DNA from: Acidobacteriota bacterium
GTDB taxonomy: Bacteria; Acidobacteriota; Blastocatellia; Pyrinomonadales; Pyrinomonadaceae
NCBI GenBank assembly: GCA_963169175.1
Contig: CAUJFK010000094.1
Coordinates: 1 to 16,757, forward strand
DNA: 16,757 nucleotides
Reading direction: 5' to 3'
Shown: positions 1 through 7,048 of the stretch, piece after piece
Numbering within the stretch: the stretch's first letter is position 1
Layout: every line of letters begins with the position of its first letter
Notes under the pieces: generated by a model
Database searches by the model: none
What the model saw: only the letters and a program-made list of their open reading frames with translations
Told to the model about the DNA's origin: nothing
Translations under genes and position numbers: made by a program

Positions 1-1989
1 GAACTGACCTATGCATGGCCGACCGTTGAGCAATACAACGCGGACGAACCGGCGCTCGATATTCTTGCCAATTATCTCACCCGCGGAAAGAATTCGCCGT
101 TTTACAAGGTCATTGTCGAGGAGAAAAAGCTCGCACCAAATGTCGGGATGTTCAACGGCAGTTCTGAATTGGCCGGCGATATTCAGCTTTCCGTTAGGGC
201 ATTTGCGGACAAGGACCTTGATGATGTTGCAAAGGCAATTGACGAAGCGTTTGCGCGATTTGAACGCGACGGCATTCCGCAGAAAGACCTCGACCGGATA
301 AAGGCCGGGTTGGAGACGCAGTTTTACAGCGGGCTTTCGAGCGTTCTTGGCAAAGGCGTCCAATTGACCCAGTGCAATATGTTCGCGGGCGATCCGGGCT
401 GTATCGAACGCGAGATAAACGGTACGCTTGCCGTCACGACCGGTGATGTAAAACGGGTTTACGAAAAATACATAAAGGGCAAGAATTATGTCGCTACGAG
501 CTTTGTGCCGAAGGGCAAACTCGCGCTTGCTCTCGATGGTTCGACAATGGCCGAGGTTGTCGAGGAAAAGATCGTTCAAGGTGCGGAAACGGCGGTCGAT
601 CCGAGTGTTAAAGCGACTTATGAAAAAACGCCGTCAACATTTGACCGAAGCATCGAGCCGCCCTACGGCCCGGCGCCTGTTGTAAAAACACCGGTGGTTT
701 GGGAGGGCAAACTTGCGAACGGACTTCGTGTTTATGGGATTCAAAATACCGAAGTGCCGCTTGTCCAGTTTCAGGTCGCGATCGATGGCGGCCAGCTTCT
801 TGACGACATCAAAAAGGTCGGCGTCGCCAACCTGATGGCACGGATGCTGACGCAGGGAACCGCGAATAAGACGCCGCAGGAATTGGAGGAAGCGATACAA
901 CAGCTTGGCGCATCGATCAGTGTCAACGCCGGGAGCGAGGAGACGCGGATCAATGTCACGACGCTTGCCAAAAATTACGATGCGACACTCGCCCTGGTCG
1001 AAGAAATACTACTCGAACCGCGTTGGGACGCGAAGGAATTTGCACTGATAAAGCAAGGCACGCTTGCCCAGATACGGCAGTTGGATGCAAACCCGAACGC
1101 GATCGCCCAGCGTGAATTTAACGCGCTCGTTTACGGCAAGGACAACATCCGTTCGCACAGCATTCTCGGAACGCTCGACGCCGTAAATGCCATAACGCTC
1201 GACGATCTAAAGGCTCTTTATGCTCGCGGCATTTCGCCTTCGGTTTCGAGAATGCTTGTTGTCGGAGCTATCGACAAGGCCCGCGTTCTGTCGTCGCTTG
1301 CCGATCTGAACAAGCGTTGGGCATCGAAGAAGGTCGATATTCCGGTTTACAAAACACCGACGCCGCCCGCAAAGTCGCAAGTCTATTTTTACGACGTTCC
1401 GGGAGCGGTCCAATCGGTGCTCCGCGTCGGCTATCCGGCGATGGCACAGACGGACGCGAACTTTTACCCGGCAACGGTTGCAAATTACATTCTCGGCGGC
1501 GGCGGGTTTGCGTCGCAGCTAACGCAGCAACTCCGCGAGGGCAAGGGATATACCTACGGAATAAATTCGTCGTTCAGCGGATCGAGAACGCCGGGCACGT
1601 TTACGATCGGCAGCGGTGTTCGGGCGAATGTGACATTGGAATCGCTAGCGCTGATAAAGAACATCCTCGGTGATTACGGCCGCAATTTCTCGGATGCCGA
1701 CCTTCAAACGACGAAAGGATTTCTTGTAAAAAGCAACGCCCGCGCGTTCGAGACCGCCGGTGCAAAGCTGAATATGCTCGATAATATCAGCAGCTACGGC
1801 TGGAAGCCCGATTACGCAAAACGGCGTGAATCGATTGTAAAAGCAATGACGGTCGCGCGGATCAAAGACCTGTCGGGCAAATATCTCGACCCGAACAAAA
1901 TGATCTGGCTCGTCGTCGGCGATGCTAAAACCCAATTGCCGAGATTGAAAGAACTCGGGTTTGGCGAGCCAGTACTGTTGAACAAGTGA
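1..1989 (+). CDS. M16 family zinc peptidase, 5'-truncated (C-terminal 662 residues)
   Basis: The reading frame is open from base 1 with no start in the window, so the gene begins upstream; 662 residues are visible. It matches the fused two-half M16 (pitrilysin/insulinase-like) proteases. The first ~230 residues are the end of the N-terminal half. A second M16 half begins near residue 233 (WEGKLANGLRVYG) and ends with a typical M16 C-terminal domain. The HxxEH zinc motif is not visible and should lie in the missing N-terminal half. The second half has GVANLMARMLTQGT where that helix would be, as expected for the catalytically silent half. The Arg/Tyr substrate-binding motif of that half is present (LREGKGYTYG, residues 511-520). 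Family members of this size are usually periplasmic or membrane-associated and degrade peptides. The next gene starts 30 bases downstream, probably in the same transcript. The family is secure; substrate is unknown. Confidence 0.9.
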   Translation, partial: ELTYAWPTVEQYNADEPALDILANYLTRGKNSPFYKVIVEEKKLAPNVGMFNGSSELAGDIQLSVRAFADKDLDDVAKAIDEAFARFERDGIPQKDLDRIKAGLETQFYSGLSSVLGKGVQLTQCNMFAGDPGCIEREINGTLAVTTGDVKRVYEKYIKGKNYVATSFVPKGKLALALDGSTMAEVVEEKIVQGAETAVDPSVKATYEKTPSTFDRSIEPPYGPAPVVKTPVVWEGKLANGLRVYGIQNTEVPLVQFQVAIDGGQLLDDIKKVGVANLMARMLTQGTANKTPQELEEAIQQLGASISVNAGSEETRINVTTLAKNYDATLALVEEILLEPRWDAKEFALIKQGTLAQIRQLDANPNAIAQREFNALVYGKDNIRSHSILGTLDAVNAITLDDLKALYARGISPSVSRMLVVGAIDKARVLSSLADLNKRWASKKVDIPVYKTPTPPAKSQVYFYDVPGAVQSVLRVGYPAMAQTDANFYPATVANYILGGGGFASQLTQQLREGKGYTYGINSSFSGSRTPGTFTIGSGVRANVTLESLALIKNILGDYGRNFSDADLQTTKGFLVKSNARAFETAGAKLNMLDNISSYGWKPDYAKRRESIVKAMTVARIKDLSGKYLDPNKMIWLVVGDAKTQLPRLKELGFGEPVLLNK

Positions 1990-2019
1990 AAGAGATCTCC
2001 GGAACAAGGGATAAGTGAT

Positions 2020-3405
2020 ATGTTTCAAGTGATAAGGGCAACAGTTGCAATCGCGCTATGCCTTACGATCAATGCAGAGGCACAGTCGGTTGATCGACAA
2101 CTTTTGGATGAACAGGTCAAGAGCGAATTTCTCCACGCCTGGAACGGCTACAAGAAATACGCGTGGGGCAACGACGATCTTAAGCCGCTGAGCAAGTCGT
2201 ATCACAACTGGTATGCGGAGCCGCTGTTGATGACGCCGGTCGATGCGTTGGACACGATGTATCTGATGGGCATGAAGTCAGAGGCTGACAAGACCCGGAA
2301 ATATATCACGGACACGCTGAAGTTTGATAAGGATATTTACGTTCAGAATTTCGAGATAACTATCCGAATTCTTGGCGGATTGCTTTCAAATTATCAGATC
2401 ACCGGCGACAAAAAGCTGCTTGCGATGGCAGATGACCTCGGCACGCGGCTGCTTCCGGTTTTCGATTCGCCAACCGGTCTGCCTTACAAATATGTAAATC
2501 TCCGAACCGGAAAAACGCGCGGCGAAGTGACCAATCCGGCTGAGACCGGAACGCTGCTTATCGAGTTCGGCACACTTAGCAAACTGACAGGAAAGGCGAT
2601 CTATTACGAAAAGGCAAAACGGGCGCTTATTGAAACATACAAACGCCGTTCGCCGATAGGACTGGTCGGAACAAACATCAATGTTGCGACCGGTAAGTGG
2701 ACAAACACAGATAGCCACATCAGTGCCGAGATCGATTCATATTACGAGTACCTGCTGAAATGTTCGATCCTGTTCGGCGATGCTGATTGCCAATCGATGT
2801 GGCAGGATTCGATCACAAAGATCAACACCTATCTCGCCGACGAAGGCGAGAATATGAGCAAAAAGAATGTGAACGGCCCGGTCGTTCTTGGCGAACTTTG
2901 GTACGGCCATGCTGACATGAATACCGGAAAGCGGACGGTGACAACTACCGGAGCTTTGGACGCATTCTTTCCGGCGGTGCTGGCGCTGGACGGTGATCTC
3001 AATCGCGCGAAGGCGTTGCAGGATTCGATGTTCAAAATGTGGCAAATGCATGGGATCGAACCGGAAGTATTCAACTACAAAACAATGAAGGTCGAACATG
3101 CCGGCTATCCGCTGCGGCCTGAAATTGTCGAATCGACCTATTACTTGTATCAACATACAAAAGACCCAAAATATCTGGCGATGGGCAAACAGATGTGGGA
3201 CGATTTTGTGAAATACTGCCGGACGGATGTCGGATACGCACATTTGAAGAGTGTCGTGACCAAAGAAAAATCGGACGCGATGCAGAGCTTTCTGTTCGCT
3301 GAGACGTTCAAGTATTTCTATTTACTTTTCGCTCCGGATAAGACGCTTGATCTTAAAAAGGTTGTCTTCAACACCGAAGCGCATCCGATCCGCCGGACGT
3401 GGTGA
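2020..3405 (+). CDS. Glycoside hydrolase family 47 (class I alpha-1,2-mannosidase-like), secreted
   Basis: The 461-residue product starts with a Sec signal peptide (about residues 1-21, ending AEA-QS). The remainder reads as one GH47 (alpha/alpha)7 barrel. Visible family motifs in order are HAWNGYKKYAWG (39-50), VDALDTMYLMG (74-84), QNFEITIRILGG (109-120), EIDSYYEYLLK (237-247), YPLRPEIVES (363-372), SFLFAETFKYFYLLF (423-437) and FNTEAHP (450-456). By alignment with ER mannosidase I, the carboxylates Glu112, Asp239 and Glu368 and the calcium-ligating Thr452 are all present, so the enzyme looks active. The family removes alpha-1,2-mannose with inversion and is mostly eukaryotic (N-glycan trimming); few bacterial members are described, one from Caulobacter. 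Here it would act outside the cytoplasm. An AAGGG Shine-Dalgarno at 2006-2010, 9 bases before the ATG, supports the start. The substrate is inferred only. Confidence 0.93.
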   Translation: MFQVIRATVAIALCLTINAEAQSVDRQLLDEQVKSEFLHAWNGYKKYAWGNDDLKPLSKSYHNWYAEPLLMTPVDALDTMYLMGMKSEADKTRKYITDTLKFDKDIYVQNFEITIRILGGLLSNYQITGDKKLLAMADDLGTRLLPVFDSPTGLPYKYVNLRTGKTRGEVTNPAETGTLLIEFGTLSKLTGKAIYYEKAKRALIETYKRRSPIGLVGTNINVATGKWTNTDSHISAEIDSYYEYLLKCSILFGDADCQSMWQDSITKINTYLADEGENMSKKNVNGPVVLGELWYGHADMNTGKRTVTTTGALDAFFPAVLALDGDLNRAKALQDSMFKMWQMHGIEPEVFNYKTMKVEHAGYPLRPEIVESTYYLYQHTKDPKYLAMGKQMWDDFVKYCRTDVGYAHLKSVVTKEKSDAMQSFLFAETFKYFYLLFAPDKTLDLKKVVFNTEAHPIRRTW

Positions 3406-3412
3406 GGATGAT

Positions 3413-3527
3413 TCACCACAGAGGCACGGAGGACACTGAGTTTCTGATTTGTTATTTTATACACGCGAATAAGCGCATGACGGCGGTTTTTGATGTATCC
3501 TCGGTGAACTCTGTGTCTCTGTGATGA
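3413..3527. repeat. Imperfect inverted-repeat element of the HRGTEDTE type
   Basis: Two 28-base arms, 3413-3440 and 3500-3527, are inverted copies of one another at 22 of 28 positions and enclose a 59-base AT-richer centre. Read in frame the left arm spells HHRGTEDTE, and the complement of the right arm spells SQRHRVHRG. I recognise this as the short repeat found scattered in many environmental bacterial genomes, where it is often mistranslated as TTEDTE or HRGHREHRE peptides. It occupies nearly all of the 129-base gap between the GH47 and SDR genes, and its right arm ends 7 bases before the SDR ATG. Transcribed from either strand it could form a long hairpin. There is no ORF or transposase inside. 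It may be a MITE or REP-like element, possibly mobilised in trans. Confidence 0.75.
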
Positions 3528-3534
3528 GTTTCTT

Positions 3535-4572
3535 ATGGCAAAGTCAAAAGCAATAGCGAAAACAGAAAAAAAGATACTCATCACCGGCGGTACCGGCTTT
3601 CTTGGCACGCATATTGTTCGGCAGATGCTGGCTGCAGGTGAAAGGAATCTGAAGGTGATGGCTTCGCGCGTGCCGGAATGGATGAAGGATTCTGGCGTCG
3701 AGGCCGCGGAAGGTTCGGTGACAAATCGTACGGATGTCGCCGACGCTTGCCACCATGTTTCGGCGATATTTCATCTCGCCGGCAAAGTTTCGCGGGACAA
3801 TAACGACGCTGCTTCGATGAACAAGATACATCTCGAAGGGACGCGGCTGTTGTGTGAGGCGGCGAAAGAAGCCGGGGTCGTGACGATGGTCCTTGCATCG
3901 TCCAGCGGAACGATCGCTGTGAGCGAGGACAAGCAGGTTTTTGACGAAACCTTCCCGCAGCCGGTTGATGTGATTTCGCGCTGGGCATATTACGCCTCGA
4001 AATATTTTCAGGAGCGGACGGCCCTGGCCGAGTTTGACGGTGATGGCCGACGGCTGGTCATTCTCAACCCGTCACTTCTTCTCGGACCGGATGATGAACG
4101 CCTTAGTTCTACCAAGGTCGTGCTCGATTTTCTTGGCAGAAAAATACCGTACAGCCCGGCCGGCGGCCTGAACTTTGTTGATGTACGTGACACGGCCACG
4201 GCTTTCATTGCGGCGTTGGAAAAGGGAAGGCATCGGGAAAGGTATCTGCTTGGCTCCGAGAATATGTTGTTTGCTGAATTCTTCGGCCGGCTTGAACGGT
4301 TGTCGGGCGTACCGGCCCCTGTTTTGAAAGTGCCGAAAAAATTGGCGATGGCTGGTTCGTCATTTATCGAATCGATGTTCGCCAGTTGGGGCAAGGCATC
4401 GCCCGTCGCTTCAAAGGAGGTCGAACAGGCCGAATTTTACTGGTACTTCGATTCATCAAAGGCCCACGAAGAATTAGGATTTACATCTCGCGACCCGCAG
4501 GAAACCCTCAACGACACGATAAAATACCTGTGTGAAAATTTTCTTGGTGCTGGCGTATTCGGCAAGGGCTGA
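3535..4572 (+). CDS. NAD(P)-dependent epimerase/dehydratase (extended SDR, dihydroflavonol-reductase/HpnA-like)
   Basis: The 345-residue protein has a 13-residue basic N-terminus, then a Rossmann nucleotide-binding motif TGGTGFLG (residues 17-24), a catalytic serine stretch ASSSGT (121-126) and the YxxxK pair Tyr152/Lys156 in YYASK. The segment GGLNFVDVRDTATAF (210-224) followed by RYLLGSENM (236-244) resembles the dihydroflavonol-4-reductase and hopanoid-associated HpnA branch of extended SDRs. Length is normal for that branch. It probably oxidises, reduces or epimerises a sugar nucleotide or ketone, but the substrate cannot be read. No convincing Shine-Dalgarno precedes the ATG, because the inverted-repeat element reaches almost to the start codon. 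No hopanoid genes are nearby, so an hpnA assignment is not made. The gene is convergent with the permease 84 bases away. Confidence 0.88.
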   Translation: MAKSKAIAKTEKKILITGGTGFLGTHIVRQMLAAGERNLKVMASRVPEWMKDSGVEAAEGSVTNRTDVADACHHVSAIFHLAGKVSRDNNDAASMNKIHLEGTRLLCEAAKEAGVVTMVLASSSGTIAVSEDKQVFDETFPQPVDVISRWAYYASKYFQERTALAEFDGDGRRLVILNPSLLLGPDDERLSSTKVVLDFLGRKIPYSPAGGLNFVDVRDTATAFIAALEKGRHRERYLLGSENMLFAEFFGRLERLSGVPAPVLKVPKKLAMAGSSFIESMFASWGKASPVASKEVEQAEFYWYFDSSKAHEELGFTSRDPQETLNDTIKYLCENFLGAGVFGKG

Positions 4573-4656
4573 GGTCGCGCTTAAAAGCCAGGCAATAGGC
4601 AAAAGCTGGGCAAAACGCAGGCAGTGGCGAACCGGCAAGGTCTCATCATCCCAAAA

Positions 4657-5958
4657 TTAGAGATCCTCGACCCGCGACCGCTTGTTGAAAAATTTCACGG
4701 CCGCGTAGATCAGCAATCCGAGGCCCACCGCGATCAGGATCGGCAAACTTTCGGTCAACACGCGTTTATCCGTTAACAGCCAACCAATAAGCAGAAGCGA
4801 CAAAACGGCCGCGGCAATGCCGAATGGGGCCCGAAAACTTGCTTTATCCACGTCCTCTCGCCGTCTGAAAACCGGCAGGGCCAGGCAGGTTACCGCGTAA
4901 ACCATCAATCGAGTGACAGTCGCAATTGTCACGGCTGTGAAGAACGAACTGTAAATGGTCAGAGCCAGGATCGCAGCGGCGGTGATGATGATGGAAATGT
5001 GCGGCGTTTGGAATTTTGTGTGGATACGGCCGATCGCCTCCGGCAATTCCTGTTCATTCGCCATTGCGTAAGGCAGCCGCGAGGCCGCAAGAAAGCCGCC
5101 ATTTAGATTACCCAGGATCGACACCAAGGCCCCGACCGCAATGAAGCCGGCACCAAAGTTTCCTAAAAACCCTCTCGCGGAATCAGCCAGGGGCGTATTT
5201 GAGTCAGCAAGGCCGGGCAGCGTCCCGATCGCGACCGCTTGAATAAGGATGTAAAGCACCGTGCAAACCCCTAGCGCGACAAACAATGCAAATGGCAGAT
5301 CGCGCTTTGGATCCTTTGACTCGCCGGCAGGTATAACGGCGGCCTCAAATCCGACGTAGGCATAGATCAAAAACAGGACGGCTGCTGAAAAATCCGAATA
5401 GGTTGGTGATTTGGCGAATGTAAAATTAGCGGGTTCGATAAAGAAAAGGCCAACCGCGACGAATATGAGCAACGGCAGAAGTTTGCCGACCGTGAAGACG
5501 TTGGTGAGAATAGTGGATTGGCGGACACCGACGTAATTTATCGCCGTCATCGGAAGCAGGACCAGACAGATCAGCACGATCCGAAGCCATCCTTCGTTCG
5601 CCGGCGGATAGAAATATGCAAGGTAAATGAGAAATGCATTACAGTTTGCGGCGTAGGTAGCGACGCGGACGATCCAGTAAAGCCATCCGGCCTCGAACCC
5701 GATCACCGGCCCAAAGGCTTCCCGGGCATAGAGATACATCCCGCCCGTCGCATCGAACCTGCTTGATACTTCGGCAAAACACAAGACAACCAGCCCAATG
5801 ATCACAGCACAGGCCACGATAGCGACAAGGCTGAAATCACCAATCAGGCCCACCGCCTTTGCGGGAAGGATGAAAATGCCGGTCCCGATGATCGTGTTGA
5901 TCGCTATCGCGGTCAGGTCCCATCGGCCCATGCCGCGCACTAGTTTTTCTTCTGCCAT
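4657..5958 (-). CDS. APC-superfamily amino acid permease
   Basis: The 433-residue, strongly hydrophobic protein has about 12 predicted membrane helices. The broken first helix carries IGTGIF (residues 24-29), the backbone segment that binds the amino-acid carboxyl and amino groups in APC transporters. ATGGMYLYAREAFGP (70-84) is the conserved loop before helix 3. EAAVIPAGESKDPKRDLP (about 205-222) is the conserved helix 6 and following-loop signature. Members are inner-membrane proton symporters or exchangers for amino acids or polyamines; specificity cannot be read here. The length is slightly short for the family but complete, and the C-terminus ends in a short basic tail. Its promoter is probably in the 85-base divergent region shared with the serine hydrolase. 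The start ATG lacks a strong Shine-Dalgarno. It could import products of the neighbouring peptidases, which is inference. Confidence 0.92.
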   Translation of the reverse strand: MAEEKLVRGMGRWDLTAIAINTIIGTGIFILPAKAVGLIGDFSLVAIVACAVIIGLVVLCFAEVSSRFDATGGMYLYAREAFGPVIGFEAGWLYWIVRVATYAANCNAFLIYLAYFYPPANEGWLRIVLICLVLLPMTAINYVGVRQSTILTNVFTVGKLLPLLIFVAVGLFFIEPANFTFAKSPTYSDFSAAVLFLIYAYVGFEAAVIPAGESKDPKRDLPFALFVALGVCTVLYILIQAVAIGTLPGLADSNTPLADSARGFLGNFGAGFIAVGALVSILGNLNGGFLAASRLPYAMANEQELPEAIGRIHTKFQTPHISIIITAAAILALTIYSSFFTAVTIATVTRLMVYAVTCLALPVFRRREDVDKASFRAPFGIAAAVLSLLLIGWLLTDKRVLTESLPILIAVGLGLLIYAAVKFFNKRSRVEDL

Positions 5959-5975
5959 TCGTGTGATCGGGAGTG

Positions 5976-6004
5976 TTTCGAATATGGTCGTTTTCGTTTA
6001 TACT
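5976..6004 (+). promoter_or_regulatory. Candidate sigma70-type promoter for the serine hydrolase / S9 peptidase pair
   Basis: TATACT (5999-6004) matches the -10 consensus at 5 of 6 positions. At a 17-base spacing lies a poor -35, TTTCGA (5976-5981, 3 of 6). Transcription would start about 30 bases before the ATG at 6044. The weak -35 suggests low basal activity or dependence on an activator. This is a candidate only. Confidence 0.35.
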
Positions 6005-6025
6005 CTGAAAACTACATTCCGTAAA
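5997..6025 (-). promoter_or_regulatory. Candidate sigma70-type promoter for the permease
   Basis: On the minus strand, TTTACG (6020-6025) and TATAAA (5997-6002) are separated by exactly 17 bases, matching the -35 consensus at 4 of 6 positions and the -10 at 5 of 6. This would give a leader of about 35 bases before the permease start at 5958. It is the best promoter-like pair in this gap, and its -10 physically overlaps the plus-strand -10 candidate. Inferred from sequence only. Confidence 0.5.
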
Positions 6026-6043
6026 GACACAGTTGTTAATTAA

Positions 6044-7048
6044 ATGAGATCACGCAGAACCATTCTTCTTCTCATCCTTCTGATCTTGTTCGCTTGCGTG
6101 GCCTTCGGGCAGCAGGAAAGGCCGAAGATCGAGATCGTTGTGCCAAAAGGATATCACCCGCCAAACCTGACAGCATCAGCGGAGCTCGAGCGAATTCTGA
6201 GCACCGCATTGAATTCGGTTCAGGGCCCATCGGGAGGAAAGAATTTTAAGGATGACGAGATATCGGCGACGCTGATCGACGTGGCGAATCCGAGCGATCT
6301 GCGTTGGGCAAATGTCCGTGGTGAGAAGCCGATCTATCCCGCAAGTGTCGTGAAGACGTTTTATATGGCGGCCCTGGAGCGTCAGTTGCAGGATGGCAAG
6401 ATCACCTTGACGCCTGAGGTTTCACGCGGCCTACGAGACATGATAGTAGATTCGTCCAACGAAGCGACGCAATACATTCTGGACGTTTTGACTGACACAT
6501 CGAGTGGAGCGGAATTGCCGCAGAAGCAATTTGAGCAGTGGCAGCATCAGCGCAATCGTGTTAACCGGTTCTTCGCGTCAATGGGATATACGAATATCAA
6601 TGTCAATCAGAAGACGTTTTGCGAGGATGCATACGGCATCGAGCAGCAGTCGCGGAATTATAAAGGGCAGAACCGGAACATGATCACGACCAACGCAACA
6701 GCCCGGCTATTGGCCGAGATAGCTCTTGGCCGCATGAATACGCCGGAGCGGACAAAGTTGATGATGGACCTGATGAAGCGCGATCCTTTCAAGCCTTCAT
6801 CCGATCCGGACAGTCAATCAGTCGCCTTTACGGGAAAGGCTTTGATCGATGCCAATATGACAGACGCGAAACTTTGGTCTAAGGCCGGCTGGACAAGCCG
6901 TGCCCGGCACGATGCGGCGTATATCGAAACCGGTGACGGGTTGAAATTTGTGCTGGTTGTTTACACCGAAAATCATGCCGATGATCGGGAAGCGATCCCG
7001 ATGGTTGCGACAAAAGTAATGGCCGGGCTTAGGGGAATAAAGAAATGA
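6044..7048 (+). CDS. Beta-lactamase/transpeptidase-fold serine hydrolase, exported
   Basis: The 334-residue protein begins with a basic n-region and long hydrophobic stretch (MRSRRTILLLILLILFACVAFGQ), so it is exported. Cys18 after LFA could be an imperfect lipobox, so a lipoprotein is possible. The penicillin-recognising fold is suggested by SVVK (residues 101-104, active-site SxxK), SSN in DSSNEAT (137-139, where class A enzymes have SDN) and SKAGWTS (279-285, where KTG is usual). The class A omega-loop ExxLN motif is not apparent. It best matches the class A beta-lactamase-like family (PF13354 type), but with SDN and KTG both altered it is more likely a peptidoglycan- or peptide-acting hydrolase than a drug-resistance enzyme. 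No Shine-Dalgarno is evident. The stop overlaps the next start (ATGA), indicating coupled translation with the S9 peptidase. Confidence 0.8.
   Translation: MRSRRTILLLILLILFACVAFGQQERPKIEIVVPKGYHPPNLTASAELERILSTALNSVQGPSGGKNFKDDEISATLIDVANPSDLRWANVRGEKPIYPASVVKTFYMAALERQLQDGKITLTPEVSRGLRDMIVDSSNEATQYILDVLTDTSSGAELPQKQFEQWQHQRNRVNRFFASMGYTNINVNQKTFCEDAYGIEQQSRNYKGQNRNMITTNATARLLAEIALGRMNTPERTKLMMDLMKRDPFKPSSDPDSQSVAFTGKALIDANMTDAKLWSKAGWTSRARHDAAYIETGDGLKFVLVVYTENHADDREAIPMVATKVMAGLRGIKK

Noticed and set aside
2737..3243. 168-codon minus-strand open frame inside GH47
   Set aside because: It is opposite conserved GH47 motifs, with no start signal or domain of its own.
3535..4572. Naming the SDR gene hpnA
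   Set aside because: The NFVDVRDTA and LLGSEN segments resemble HpnA, but no hopanoid genes are present and related SDR branches share these motifs.
6044..7048. Classifying the serine hydrolase as an antibiotic-resistance beta-lactamase
   Set aside because: SDN and KTG are replaced by SSN and KAG, and the class A omega-loop glutamate motif is not visible. There is no mobile-element context. The fold is supported but resistance is not.
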